DNA of 64,000 nt from Streptosporangium roseum DSM 43021 (GCF_000024865.1 NC_013595.1:7254001-7318000); one strand, 5' to 3'. Shown: positions 8,877 through 17,433, counted from the first letter of the stretch. Made by a program: numbers and translations. The notes: generated by a model not told the origin, from the sequence alone.

Positions 8877-9016
8877 GGCACTGTTAGCGGCGCGGGCCCA
8901 CGACGGAGCCGATCACCGCGGACACTGCCAGCGGCGGCAGGGACCCATGGTGGAGCCGATCACCACGGACGCTGTCAGCGGCGCCGGGGACCCATGGTGG
9001 AGCCGATCACCGCGTC
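8877..9016. repeat. 47-bp tandem repeat at the 3' end of the 8975-9436 gene
   Basis: GAGCCGATCACC recurs at 8906, 8953 and 9000, an exact 47-bp period, with a partial copy before the first. The last copy lies inside the coding end of the minus-strand membrane protein gene. The array therefore looks like repeated duplication of the gene's own 3' end into the spacer. Confidence 0.85.
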
Positions 9017-9436
9017 GGCGTCGTGCGCGTGGACCTTCGCGGCGAGCCGGATGGCCATCTCGTTGGTACGGCGCAGCTCGGCCTCGACCCGGTCCTTGCC
9101 CGACTGGCCGACCTGAACACCGAAGTAGGCGCCGATGATCGCGCCCGAGACGCCGACCAGGCCGGCGAAGGGGGCCGCGGACTCGCCGTTGCGCAGGGCG
9201 ATCACCACGAAGGCGATCAGGAGGACGAGCAGGCCCGTGACGACGACGTAGAACCCGTAGCGCCAGCGGGCCGCCTCCGCCTGGGCTGCGACGGCCTCGT
9301 CCTCGGACATCATCGCCGCGAGCGCGACGGGCATCTCGGCGGTCTCGGCCGCGGACGGCATCACCGGGGACGTGGCCGCGGGGATCTTGTTGAGGGGCGG
9401 AGCAGAGGTTTTGGCGGTCGTCACAGACCCTCCCAC
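8975..9436 (-). CDS. Small two-helix membrane protein
   Basis: A 153-residue protein of unknown function. A polar N-terminal arm (~55 residues, Ala/Glu-rich near EDEAVAAQAEAARW) precedes two hydrophobic helices (about residues 62-84 and 92-112). A charged, probably helical tail follows, with KDRVEAELRRTNEMAIRLA. The last residues (VIGSTMGPRRR) are encoded by one unit of a 47-bp tandem repeat. The start could be GTG 9436 or GTG 9424; the latter has GGGAGGG close upstream. It lies between the hydantoinase pair and a divergent thymidine kinase gene, with no clear operon partner. Confidence 0.65.
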   Translation of the reverse strand: MGGSVTTAKTSAPPLNKIPAATSPVMPSAAETAEMPVALAAMMSEDEAVAAQAEAARWRYGFYVVVTGLLVLLIAFVVIALRNGESAAPFAGLVGVSGAIIGAYFGVQVGQSGKDRVEAELRRTNEMAIRLAAKVHAHDADAVIGSTMGPRRR

Positions 9437-9559
9437 TTTCCGATAGGCAAAATGAATCTCCCATGCTTTTCGTAATCAAGCCAAGTCAGGCTATGTCACG
9501 GCGGGGTACACCATCCTCTACCAGCACACCGCCTGCCCAAACACTCACGGCAGACCCAC

Positions 9560-9574
9560 TAGGCTGACCCCCCG
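9560..9574 (+). promoter_or_regulatory. Possible leaderless start of tdk
   Basis: TAGGCT at 9560-9565 would place transcription initiation about seven bases later, at or next to GTG 9574. There is no purine-rich ribosome site in front of that codon. Actinomycete leaderless genes show just this spacing. Confidence 0.35.
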
Positions 9575-10206
9575 TGACCGAACTGTCCGCGCTCTCCGCC
9601 GTCCCTGTCGGGTCCCGTGACGGGGTGCTCCGCTTCTACTTCGGCCCGATGGACTGCGGCAAGTCCACCCTGGCCCTGCAGATGAACTACAACCACCGCC
9701 GTCAGGGCAGGCGTGGCCTGGTGCTGACCAAACACGACCGCTCCGGCGGCCCCCAGGTCACCAGCCGGATAGGCCTGGGCAGCGAGGCGATCGAGGTCGT
9801 CGACGACCTCGATCTGGTGGCCCTGGTCCGCGAGCACGAGCGCGTCGACTACGTGATCTGCGACGAGGCGTGCTTCTACACCGTCGCCCAGATCGAGCAG
9901 CTCGCCGACCTCACCGACCACTTCGGCGTCGACGTCTACGCCTTCGGCCTGGCCTCGGACTTCCGGTCACAGATGTTCCCCGCCGCCCAGCGCCTGTTCG
10001 AGCTGGCCGACGAGATCAGCCGCCTCCAGGTGGAGGTCCTGTGCTGGTGCGGCCGCCCCGGCCGGCTGAACGCCCGCGTGGTCGGCGACAGGCTGGTGCG
10101 CACCGGCGAGCAGGTGATGATCGGCGACACCGGCGACGCCCCGGTCCGCTACCAGGTGCTGTGCCGCCGCCACCACCGCGCCGGCGACCTCGGCGCCGCC
10201 GGCTGA
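9574..10206 (+). CDS. tdk: Thymidine kinase
   Basis: Cytoplasmic enzyme that phosphorylates thymidine to dTMP in nucleoside salvage. The 210-residue product has the type II kinase P-loop GPMDCGKST near residue 25 and the catalytic DEACFY near residue 94 (canonical DEAQF). The lasso region follows, and a zinc-site remnant is formed by CWCG near residue 154 with a late LCRRHH. GTG 9574 is used although no ribosome site is present; a TAGGCT box suggests a leaderless mRNA. The gene stands alone and divergent from the 9436 gene, and is an ordinary housekeeping gene. Confidence 0.93.
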   Translation: MTELSALSAVPVGSRDGVLRFYFGPMDCGKSTLALQMNYNHRRQGRRGLVLTKHDRSGGPQVTSRIGLGSEAIEVVDDLDLVALVREHERVDYVICDEACFYTVAQIEQLADLTDHFGVDVYAFGLASDFRSQMFPAAQRLFELADEISRLQVEVLCWCGRPGRLNARVVGDRLVRTGEQVMIGDTGDAPVRYQVLCRRHHRAGDLGAAG

Positions 10207-10360
10207 CCCCTCATCCGGTCCCCGGCGGCAGCCCTGAGCGGCGCGGCGGGCGTCGGCGGGGCAGGCCGTACGGCGGGCAGCGGGCAGATCCACCCTTCCG
10301 CCATACGTTTCGGAGGATGTAACTTCGTTTCCAGTATCTCCGAGCCCCGGGAGAAAGCGC

Positions 10361-11068
10361 GTGGGACCTCACCCTTACGGCTGGTGGATCGTGCTCCACC
10401 TCCTGCTGTTCGTCTTCTGGCTGGGCGGAGACCTGGGCGTCTTCTACTCCAGCAGGTACGTGCTGCGACCGGCGCTGACCCCCGAGGCCCGCTCCACCGC
10501 ACTGAAGATCATGAGCGGGCTGGACCTGGGGCCGAAGATCTGCCTGGTGCTGTTCCTGCCCAGCGGGGTCACGCTGATGGCGCTGGAACCTCACGGGGCC
10601 GAGCTCTTCGGCGTGCGGCCCCTCTCACCGTGGCCGGTGGCGGCGGTCTGGGTCCTCGCCCTGACCTGGCTGGCGCTGACCGTGGCCGACCACCGCACCC
10701 ACGGCAGGTTCCCCCTGGCGCGGCGGGCCGACTGGACGATCAGGATCGTGTTGATCACGGTGATCGCCGTGGCCGCGGGCTACACGCTGCTCGCCTCCCG
10801 GCCCTTCGGGGTGGACACCAACCCCCGCTGGCTGGGTGCCAAGCTGGCGCTCTACGCCCTGGCCATCGCTGCCGGGCTGGGCATCCGGCTCACGCTGCGT
10901 CCCTTCGGCGCCGCCTTCGGGGCTCTGGCCGCGTCGGGTTCGACCCCGGAGGTGGAGCGGACGCTGCGCGGCTCGGTCGACGGCTGCCTGCCCTACGTGT
11001 GGGTGATCTGGGGCAGCGTGCTCGCGGCGGCCGCGCTGGGCGTGCTCAAGCCGGGGGCGGTCCTCTGA
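10361..11068 (+). CDS. Polytopic membrane protein, unknown function
   Basis: A 235-residue protein starting at GTG 10361 after GGGAGAAAG. It has about six hydrophobic helices (roughly residues 8-28, 60-78, 88-108, 125-147, 156-176 and 207-230). Conserved-looking polar residues inside the membrane segments include His13 and the WLGGDLGVFY stretch. I do not recognise the family; CopD-like or other small heme-binding membrane proteins have a similar layout, but no diagnostic motif is present. Two GTTTC elements 20 bases apart (10307 and 10327) lie in its leader and resemble half-sites found near the IclR genes. The gene may therefore belong to the neighbouring catabolic regulon. Confidence 0.6.
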   Translation: MGPHPYGWWIVLHLLLFVFWLGGDLGVFYSSRYVLRPALTPEARSTALKIMSGLDLGPKICLVLFLPSGVTLMALEPHGAELFGVRPLSPWPVAAVWVLALTWLALTVADHRTHGRFPLARRADWTIRIVLITVIAVAAGYTLLASRPFGVDTNPRWLGAKLALYALAIAAGLGIRLTLRPFGAAFGALAASGSTPEVERTLRGSVDGCLPYVWVIWGSVLAAAALGVLKPGAVL

Positions 11069-11069
11069 C

Positions 11070-11106
11070 GGGGCCGCCGGGCGCCGTCCCGGCGCCGGGC
11101 GGCCCC
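11070..11106. terminator. Bidirectional hairpin between convergent genes
   Basis: Arms 11070-11085 and 11091-11106 form a 16-bp GC stem with one mismatch and a 5-base loop. The hairpin fills almost the whole gap between the stops of the membrane protein (11068) and the IclR gene (11115). There is no T-tract. Confidence 0.55.
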
Positions 11107-11114
11107 CCGGCGGG

Positions 11115-11936
11115 CTAGCGGTGGTAGCCGAGCTGGGCCGACAGGCGGTCGGCCGCCTCGACGAGCAGGGGCGCCGACTGCTGCATGTGCGACCTGAAGC
11201 GGGCGCTCGGCCCGGAGACGCTGATCGCCGCGATCAGGCCGCCGTCGTGGTCGAACACGGGCGCCGCGATCGACGCGGCGCCCTCCTGGCGCTCGCCCAG
11301 GGAGGTCGCGTACCCCCGGCGGCGGATCGCGGCCAGCTCGGCCCGGAGCTTCGCCTGGTCGGTGATGGTTTTGGCGGTGAGCGCCTCCAGCCTGTGGCGG
11401 GCCAGGTAGCCCTCGATCTCCTCCTCCCGCAGGAACGCCAGGATCACCTTGGAGGAGCTGCCCGCGTGCAGCGGGTAGGGGATGCCGAGTGAGACCTCCA
11501 TCCTCAGCTCCTGCTCGGGGACGACCTGCTCCACGTACAGGCGGGTGTCGCCGCGCCGTACGGACAGGGTCGCGGTCTCCCCGGCGTGGGCGGCCAGGCG
11601 GCGCAGCTCCGGCCCCGCCATGGCGCGCAGGTCGGTGCGGGCCATGTAGGCGCGGCCGAGCGAGATCGCGGCGTGCCCCAGGGAGTAGCGCCTGGTGACG
11701 GGGTCGGCCGCGATGAGCTCGCGGCTGCGCAGCGCGGTCAGGATGCGGTGCACGGCCGCCTTGGTGAGCCCGAGCTCGGTGGCGATCTCGGTCACCCCCA
11801 GATCCGGACGGGCGCTGCGGCCGAAGAGCAGGAGCACGTCCATGGCGCGCTCCACGGCCGCGATGGACCTGCTCTGGCCGTCGCCCTCGTCCGCGGCGTC
11901 CACCACCCGTGCACTGGTCTTGGCCTGGGCTGGCAC
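11115..11936 (-). CDS. IclR family transcriptional regulator
   Basis: A 273-residue regulator. The winged HTH spans residues ~28-90, with VTEIATELGLTKAAVHRIL as the helix-turn-helix. The effector-binding GAF-like domain follows, with PYPLHAGSSSKVILAFL and a late AAPVFDHDGGLIAAISVSG. GTG 11936 is preferred to the ATG 57 bases upstream, because GAGGGGG lies in front of it. It is divergent from the oxygenase operon at 12087. Two IclR-like palindromes sit in the shared spacer, so it probably controls both itself and that operon. It is paralogous to the IclR protein at 45504. Likely ligand: an aromatic, pyrrolic or dicarboxylic catabolite; this is inference. Confidence 0.92.
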   Translation of the reverse strand: MPAQAKTSARVVDAADEGDGQSRSIAAVERAMDVLLLFGRSARPDLGVTEIATELGLTKAAVHRILTALRSRELIAADPVTRRYSLGHAAISLGRAYMARTDLRAMAGPELRRLAAHAGETATLSVRRGDTRLYVEQVVPEQELRMEVSLGIPYPLHAGSSSKVILAFLREEEIEGYLARHRLEALTAKTITDQAKLRAELAAIRRRGYATSLGERQEGAASIAAPVFDHDGGLIAAISVSGPSARFRSHMQQSAPLLVEAADRLSAQLGYHR

Positions 11937-11991
11937 CTGGCCCCCTCGTTCGCTGAAGACTTCTCGGCAGAGACCCACTCTACGACGGAGC

Positions 11992-12008
11992 ATTTCCCCA
12001 AGGGAAAC
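11992..12008. promoter_or_regulatory. IclR-type operator palindrome 1
   Basis: ATTTCCCCAAGGGAAAC: the inner 15 bases TTTCCC-CAA-GGGAAA are a perfect inverted repeat. It lies just before the IclR start region and upstream of the -35 box of the divergent operon. The layout (five-base arms, seven-base spacer) matches the sites at 12059 and 45270. Confidence 0.5.
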
Positions 12009-12017
12009 GCCGTCACG

Positions 12018-12046
12018 TTGACACCATCATCGTGCCTCGTTACCTT
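12018..12046 (+). promoter_or_regulatory. Promoter of the oxygenase operon
   Basis: TTGACA (12018-12023) and TACCTT (12041-12046) with a 17-base spacer. The predicted start falls just before operator 2, which would let a bound IclR protein block initiation or elongation. Confidence 0.5.
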
Positions 12047-12058
12047 CAGCGGTACAGC

Positions 12059-12075
12059 GTTTCCATCAATGAAAC
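12059..12075. promoter_or_regulatory. IclR-type operator palindrome 2
   Basis: GTTTCCATCAATGAAAC has perfect five-base arms (GTTTC/GAAAC) around seven bases. It lies between the predicted transcription start and the GTG of the flavin reductase fusion gene. Confidence 0.5.
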
Positions 12076-12086
12076 AGTGAGGGGCA

Positions 12087-13379
12087 GTGGCGACCGACGG
12101 CGACTCCTTCCGCGCGGTACTGGCCCAATGGCCCAGCGGCGTGGTCATCGTGACGACGGGGACTCCCGGCGGCGGGTGGCACGGCATGACGGCCAGCTCG
12201 TTCTCCAGCGTCAGCGTGGATCCCCCGCTGGTCCTGGTGTGCCTGGCGAGGAGCACCCGGACGCACCGGCTCGTCCAGGAGCGGGGGACGTTCGCGGTCA
12301 GCGTGCTCGGCAGGGACCAGGCGGAGCTCGGCCGCCGGTTCGCCGGGCGGGACCGGACACCCGACCGGTTCGCCGGCGCGGCCTGGACCACGGTCGTGAC
12401 GGGCTCCCCGGTTCTCGCCGACTCGACCGGCTGGCTCGACTGCCGGGTCGCGCACGCCCACCCGGGCGGCGACCACACGATCTTCGTCGGCGAGGTGCTC
12501 GCCGCGGACACCCCACGGCGGGTGACACCCGTGCTGTTCCACTCCCGGGCCTGGGGCCGGCTCGCCGACCCGCTCCCCGACGAGATCGCCGTCGCCGACA
12601 CCGGCCTGCTGTCCGTCCTGCGCGTCCGCGGGGTCGAAGGCGCGCGGCCGGCCCGGATCGCCCGCGCGCTGCGCGCCGCGGGCACCAGGGTCCGGCTGTT
12701 CGGCCCGTACGGCGAGCCGCCGCCCCGCGAGGACCTCGATCCGGCCACGGCCTCCGCGCTGATCACCGACCCGGCGCGGGTGGGCGCCGTCGTCGGCGCG
12801 GGCGCGGGAGTAGCCGAGTTCGCCGTTCCGGTGCCCGAACGCCCCGCCGGGGCCTCCGCGCCGCCCGCCGGAACCGCCCGTCCGGCGCCGGAGAACGCCG
12901 CAGTCATCGTGGACGCGGCCCGGCGCGCGGGACTGGTCACGGTCGCGCACGTCACCGAGGCCTTCGCCGAGGGCCGTGCCGATGCCGTCCTGTCGGCGGT
13001 CGGCCGGCTGGCCGAGCTCGGCTGCGACGAGATCGGACTGGAGGAGGGCGGGCTGCCGGCCTCTCCGCTGCGCGTGCGCGACCTCCTGCAGGACGCGGTC
13101 GCCGCCGCCCGCCCCGTGCCCCTGCGCGTGCGGCTGCGCGAACGTCACGGCATCGGGATGGTCAACGCGCTCATCGCGATGAAGAGCGGGGTACGGCTCT
13201 TCGACACCACGCTCGGCGGCGTGGACGGCGCTCTCCCCGGGGAGGACGTGCTGTTCCTGGCCGAGCAGCTGAACGTGGCCAGCCCCGTCGACCGCACCGC
13301 CCTGATCGCCGGGGCCGTGGATCTGGAGACCTGCTGGGGCTCCGGCCTGCCCGGCCGCACCTACCGGTCCGCCTGCTGA
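12087..13379 (+). CDS. Flavin reductase fused to a degenerate HMG-CoA-lyase-like domain
   Basis: A 430-residue two-part protein. Residues ~1-158 are a flavin reductase of the HpaC type (PSGVVIVTTG, GMTASSFSSVSVDPPLVLVCL, and a late FHSRAWGRL). These normally supply reduced FMN or FAD to a partner monooxygenase; the next gene encodes a suitable acyl-CoA-dehydrogenase-fold partner. Residues ~170-405 resemble a TIM-barrel HMG-CoA-lyase/DRE-TIM domain (DEIGLEEGG, GMVNALIAMKSGVRLFDTT, LGGVDG). The metal-binding H-x-H-D pattern appears here as R351-x-R353-H354, so the lyase part is probably inactive. It may be structural or ligand-sensing. It is the first gene of a plus-strand operon; GTG start with GAGGGG in front. 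Confidence 0.8.
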   Translation: MATDGDSFRAVLAQWPSGVVIVTTGTPGGGWHGMTASSFSSVSVDPPLVLVCLARSTRTHRLVQERGTFAVSVLGRDQAELGRRFAGRDRTPDRFAGAAWTTVVTGSPVLADSTGWLDCRVAHAHPGGDHTIFVGEVLAADTPRRVTPVLFHSRAWGRLADPLPDEIAVADTGLLSVLRVRGVEGARPARIARALRAAGTRVRLFGPYGEPPPREDLDPATASALITDPARVGAVVGAGAGVAEFAVPVPERPAGASAPPAGTARPAPENAAVIVDAARRAGLVTVAHVTEAFAEGRADAVLSAVGRLAELGCDEIGLEEGGLPASPLRVRDLLQDAVAAARPVPLRVRLRERHGIGMVNALIAMKSGVRLFDTTLGGVDGALPGEDVLFLAEQLNVASPVDRTALIAGAVDLETCWGSGLPGRTYRSAC

Positions 13380-13421
13380 AGGCCGACCACGACCCACATC
13401 CTTCTGCCGGAGGGACACCGC

Positions 13422-14699
13422 ATGACCGACAAGCTGACGGGCGAGCGTCTCGTCGACGACATGACCGACGCCGAGCGCGACCGTGCCGCCCGGATCGAGA
13501 GCGTGCTGCCCGCGCTGCGCGCCGCCGCCGCCAAGGCCGACGAGGAGGCCCGCTTCCCGGTCGAGCACGTCGCGCTGCTGCGCGAGGCCGGCCTGCTCGG
13601 CCTGGTGGTGCCCGAGAGGTACGGCGGGCTCGGCGGCACGCTGCGCGACCTGGCCGCCGCCACGTTCGCGATGGGCACCGCCTGCCCGTCCACGGCGCTC
13701 GCCTACTTCTTCCACAACACCAGCGCCTCCCGGGGGCTGCTGCCGCTGGAGGCGATCGACGCGGGCCTGTTCACCGGCGCGGAGGTCCCGGTCGTGCGGG
13801 CCTTCGCCGAGAAGGTGCTGACCCGGATGGCCTCCGGCACGTGGCTGGCCAACTTCGCCTCCGAGTCGGTCAAGAGCTCGGGCGCCAACATCACCATCGC
13901 CACCACCGCCCGCCGTACCGGCGGCGGCTGGATCCTGGACGGCGAGAAGTCGTTCGGCTGCGCCACCGGCGTCGCCGACTACTACCTGACCACCGCCAAG
14001 CTGGAGGGCCACGACACCGCCGAGGGCCTGGTCACGTTCTTCGTCCCGCGCGAGGCCCCCGGCGTCTCCGTCCGTGCCCCGTGGGACGGGCTCGGCATGC
14101 GCGCGACGGCCAACAACGGCATCCGGCTCGACGGGGTGTTCGTCCCCGGGGACGAGGCGCTGACCGTACCCGGCGCGTTCACCCGCATGCTGCGGATGAG
14201 CCGGGGCAGCTTCGTCGGCAACCAGCTCGCCATCGCGGCCGTCTACACCGGCTGCGCGCAGAACGTCTACGACACCGTCGTCGAGGAGCTCACCAGGAGG
14301 ACGTTCGCCGACACCGGCCGGCCGATCGCCTCCAGCCCGATGCACCAGGTGCTCTTCGGCGACATGACCGTGCAGCTGGAGACCGCCTACCTGTGGCTGC
14401 GCCGGCAGCTGCGGCTGGAGACCTCCGAACCGCCGCTCCTGCCCAAGACCGAGGTGTTCCGGCAGTGGCGGATGGGCAAGGGCGCGGTCACCGAAGCCTG
14501 CTTCCAGGTCGCCCTCGGCGCGTTCAAGGCCTCGGGCACCTCCGGCGCCATGATGGGCGGCGTCGTCGGCCGCGCCCTCCGCGACCTGGCGATGGGCCTG
14601 GTGATGACCTTCCCCGCCGAACGCGGCAGGCTGGAGGCCGCCCAGATGGTGACGGAGGCCAAGGAGAACGAGCTGTTCACGACCGCGGACCGCACATGA
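13422..14699 (+). CDS. Acyl-CoA dehydrogenase-fold flavoprotein (dehydrogenase or monooxygenase)
   Basis: A 425-residue protein with the three-part acyl-CoA dehydrogenase fold: N-terminal helices with VPERYGGLGGTLRDLA, a middle beta domain with GGWILDGEKSFGCATGVADY, and C-terminal helices. The usual catalytic glutamate region is not obvious. The fold is shared with two-component flavin monooxygenases (DszC/HpaB-like), and the operon's first gene encodes a flavin reductase domain. An oxygenase that uses reduced flavin is therefore as likely as a true dehydrogenase. ATG 13422 has GGAGGG upstream. It is followed by two aldehyde dehydrogenases and an FAD monooxygenase, so the operon carries out successive oxidations. 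Confidence 0.82.
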   Translation: MTDKLTGERLVDDMTDAERDRAARIESVLPALRAAAAKADEEARFPVEHVALLREAGLLGLVVPERYGGLGGTLRDLAAATFAMGTACPSTALAYFFHNTSASRGLLPLEAIDAGLFTGAEVPVVRAFAEKVLTRMASGTWLANFASESVKSSGANITIATTARRTGGGWILDGEKSFGCATGVADYYLTTAKLEGHDTAEGLVTFFVPREAPGVSVRAPWDGLGMRATANNGIRLDGVFVPGDEALTVPGAFTRMLRMSRGSFVGNQLAIAAVYTGCAQNVYDTVVEELTRRTFADTGRPIASSPMHQVLFGDMTVQLETAYLWLRRQLRLETSEPPLLPKTEVFRQWRMGKGAVTEACFQVALGAFKASGTSGAMMGGVVGRALRDLAMGLVMTFPAERGRLEAAQMVTEAKENELFTTADRT

Positions 14700-14751
14700 G
14701 CCGCGCCGTCACCGCCGGACCGGCGAGCGGGTGCCCGGCGGGGAGGAATCC

Positions 14752-16188
14752 GTGATCGACATCCCTGAGTCCCGGGACCTGGTCGACGGCGTGTGGTCCG
14801 CCTGCTCCGAGGACCTCGGCTTCGACCTGGAGGACCCCGCGACCGGCGAGGCGTCCGTCCGGGCACGCGGGACGGCGCCCGGACGGGTCGCCGAGGCCCT
14901 CGCCGCGGCGGATCGGCTGGCGGCCCCGTGGGCGGCGACCGCGCCGGAACGCCGCGCCGAACTGCTCGACGCCGTGGCCGCCGAGCTCGACAGGCGGATC
15001 CCGGAGATCGTCGCGCTGGAGTCCTTCGCCACCGGGGTGCCCGTCCGGCAGACCACCCCGCTGGGAGCGATCGTCAGCGGGTCGTTCCGGCTGGCCTCCG
15101 CGCAGCTTCGCGAGGGCCGGCTGCGCACGACGGAGATCCGCGAGGACGGCCGCGCCGTCGAGGTGCACCGGCTCCCCCGGGGTCCGGCCCTGTGCCTGGT
15201 GCCGTGGAACGCCCCCGCCCCGATGGCCGCGCACAAGGCCGCCAGCGCGCTCGCCGCCGGATGCCCGGTGATCCTCAAGGTGAGCGAGTACGCGCCCCAC
15301 GGCTCGCAGGTGCTGACCGAGGTCCTGCACGAGGTGCTGCCGCCCGGCGTGTTCCAGTTCGTGCAGGGCGGTCCCCGGACGGGCGGGCAGCTGGTCGGCG
15401 ACCCCCGCGTCCGCGCGGTCTCGTTCACCGGCGGTCCGGCCGCGGGCCGGGCGGTCGCCGCCGCGTGCGTCACCGGCTTCCGCCCGGCGCAGCTGGAGCT
15501 CGGCGGCAACAACCCTCTGGTGGTCCTGCCCGACGCCGCCGTCGAGGTCGCCGCCCGGGCCGCCGCGGACCTGCTCACCACGCTCAACGGCCAGTGGTGC
15601 CGGGCGCTGGGCCGTCTCCTCGTGCCCCGCGACCGGCTCGACGAGCTCGTCGCGGCCACCGGCGAGCGGCTGACCGCGCTGCGCGCCGGGGACCCGCTGC
15701 GGGAGGACACGGACTTCGGCCCGCTGATCCACTCCACGCACGTGCGACGGGTGAGGGAGGCGGTCACCGCCGCGGGCGGCCGGGCCGTGCCGTACGGTGC
15801 CATGCCGGAGACCGGCAACTTCCTGGCGCCCACGCTGATCACCGGAACCGACCTCGCCGAGGAGATCTTCGGGCCGGTCGCGGCGGTCGTGCCGTACGAC
15901 ACCGTCGAGGAGGCGGTGACGCTGGCCAACGCCACACCGTACGGGCTGGAGGGCTACGTCGTGGGCGCGGACGAGGAGCGGGCGCTCGCGGTCGCGCGGC
16001 GGGTGCGGGCGGGCGAGGTGAAGGTCAACGGCTCCAGCGTCATGAGCCTGCACCTGTTCACCCCGCGCCCGGCCTGGGGCCTGTCCGGCCTGGGCGAGGA
16101 GGGCACCCACGAGACGCTCCGGTTCTTCACCAACGCCCGGGTCGTCGGCGTCGAGGGCGGTTTCTCCCTGCACGGGAGACAGCGGTGA
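14752..16188 (+). CDS. Aldehyde dehydrogenase family protein (first copy)
   Basis: A 478-residue NAD(P)-dependent aldehyde dehydrogenase. VPWNAPAP near residue 148, FTGGPAAGRAV, the general base in LELGGNNP, and the catalytic cysteine in NGQWCRALG are visible; EEIFGPVAAV lies later. GTG 14752 is chosen because GGGAGGA lies five bases upstream; the GTG seven codons earlier has none. Its stop overlaps the FAD monooxygenase start by 4 bases. It would oxidise an aldehyde made by the operon's oxygenases. It is only distantly similar to the ALDH at 17434, so the two probably have different substrates. Confidence 0.9.
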   Translation: MIDIPESRDLVDGVWSACSEDLGFDLEDPATGEASVRARGTAPGRVAEALAAADRLAAPWAATAPERRAELLDAVAAELDRRIPEIVALESFATGVPVRQTTPLGAIVSGSFRLASAQLREGRLRTTEIREDGRAVEVHRLPRGPALCLVPWNAPAPMAAHKAASALAAGCPVILKVSEYAPHGSQVLTEVLHEVLPPGVFQFVQGGPRTGGQLVGDPRVRAVSFTGGPAAGRAVAAACVTGFRPAQLELGGNNPLVVLPDAAVEVAARAAADLLTTLNGQWCRALGRLLVPRDRLDELVAATGERLTALRAGDPLREDTDFGPLIHSTHVRRVREAVTAAGGRAVPYGAMPETGNFLAPTLITGTDLAEEIFGPVAAVVPYDTVEEAVTLANATPYGLEGYVVGADEERALAVARRVRAGEVKVNGSSVMSLHLFTPRPAWGLSGLGEEGTHETLRFFTNARVVGVEGGFSLHGRQR

Positions 16189-17387
16189 GGCGCGTCCTGG
16201 TGGCCGGGGCCGGGCCGGTGGGACTGACCGCGGCGCTCACGCTGGCCCGGGGCGGCGTGCCGGTCACCGTGCTGGAGGCCGGCCCCGGGCCGGCCGCCGA
16301 GTCGCGCGCCTCCACCTTCCACCCGCCGACGCTGGAGATGCTCGCCGGGCTGGCGGTGCTGGACGAGCTCATGGCCCTCGGCCTGGTCGTCCGCACCTTC
16401 CAGTACCGCGACCGGTCCGGCGGGCCGATCGCCACCCTCGACATGGGCGCGCTCGCCGGGGAGACGCCCTACCCGTTCCGGGTGCAGTGCGAGCAGAGCA
16501 AGCTCACCCCGATCCTGCTGGACCACCTGCGGCGGCACGGCGGGGAGGTGGTCTTCGGACAGGAGGTGCGGTCCGTGCGGCCCCACCCGGGCGGCGTGGT
16601 CGCGACCACCGCCGGAGGCGACGCGTTCACCGGTGACTGGCTGATCGGCGCCGACGGCGCCCACTCGGCGGTACGGCGGGCACTGGGCATCCCGTTCGAG
16701 GGCATCACCTACCCCGAGCGCTTCCTCGTCGCCTCCACGGAGGAGGACGTGGGAGGCCTGCTGCCGGGCATCGAGCCGATCAACTACGTCTTCGACCCGG
16801 AGGAGTGGCTGGTGCTGCTCCGCACCCCGGACCACTGGCGGGTGCTGCTGCCCACTCCCCCCGGCACGCCGGATGAGGCGGAACTGGCCCGCCTGCCCGC
16901 CCGGCTGCGCTCGGTGGCCGACCCCGGCCGGGACTGGAAGGTCGCCCACGCCTCCCTCTACCGGGTGCACCAGCGGGTCGCCGCCCGTTTCCGGCAGGGC
17001 CGGGTGCTGCTCGCCGGAGACGCCGCCCACGTCAACAACCCGCTCGGCGGGCTGGGCATGAACAGCGGCATCCACGACGCGGTCCTCCTGGCCGCCGCCC
17101 TGCTGACCGGCCGCTCGCCCGCCGCGCGCCCGCGCCGGGAGGACCGGACCTCGCGCCGGGAGGAGCCCGCGCTCCCGGACAGGGCGGTCGACGAGGTCGC
17201 CGCGCGGCGGCGGGAGGTCGCGTTGACGCATGTGCGGCCGATCAGTCACGGGAACCGGGAGCGGCTGGGGGCGGCCGATCCCGCTGCCTACCACGAGGAG
17301 TTGCGCGCCCTGGCCGCCGACCCGGCGGCCACCCGCGCCCACCTGCTGCGCACCTGCCTGATCTCGTCCCTGCGCGAGCCCCTGTGA
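16185..17387 (+). CDS. FAD-dependent monooxygenase (PHBH fold)
   Basis: A 400-residue single-component flavoprotein hydroxylase. The N-terminal Rossmann motif VAGAGPVGLTAAL binds FAD, and the DG motif (LIGADGAHSAVRR) lies near residue 155. The GD motif LLAGDAAHVNNPLGGLGMN lies near residue 280 and completes the FAD/NAD(P)H site. GTG 16185 overlaps the upstream stop by 4 bases. The C-terminus is Arg/Glu-rich and somewhat shorter than in typical aromatic hydroxylases. Probable role: hydroxylation of an aromatic or pyrrolic intermediate in the cytoplasm, using NAD(P)H and oxygen. Confidence 0.9.
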   Translation: MRRVLVAGAGPVGLTAALTLARGGVPVTVLEAGPGPAAESRASTFHPPTLEMLAGLAVLDELMALGLVVRTFQYRDRSGGPIATLDMGALAGETPYPFRVQCEQSKLTPILLDHLRRHGGEVVFGQEVRSVRPHPGGVVATTAGGDAFTGDWLIGADGAHSAVRRALGIPFEGITYPERFLVASTEEDVGGLLPGIEPINYVFDPEEWLVLLRTPDHWRVLLPTPPGTPDEAELARLPARLRSVADPGRDWKVAHASLYRVHQRVAARFRQGRVLLAGDAAHVNNPLGGLGMNSGIHDAVLLAAALLTGRSPAARPRREDRTSRREEPALPDRAVDEVAARRREVALTHVRPISHGNRERLGAADPAAYHEELRALAADPAATRAHLLRTCLISSLREPL

Positions 17388-17433
17388 CCGCCGGGGAGGG
17401 ACGGCGCGTCCCACGAGGGCACCGGAGGCCCCG

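Noticed and set aside
8913..9479. Alternative 188-codon minus-strand frame over the membrane protein gene
   Set aside because: Its composition is Arg/Gly-rich; the 8975-9436 frame has two clear membrane helices.
14793..16184. Extended 5' part of the FAD monooxygenase frame (864 codons in all)
   Set aside because: It overlaps the whole aldehyde dehydrogenase gene in another frame; GTG 16185 with a 4-base overlap and an immediate Rossmann motif is the real start.
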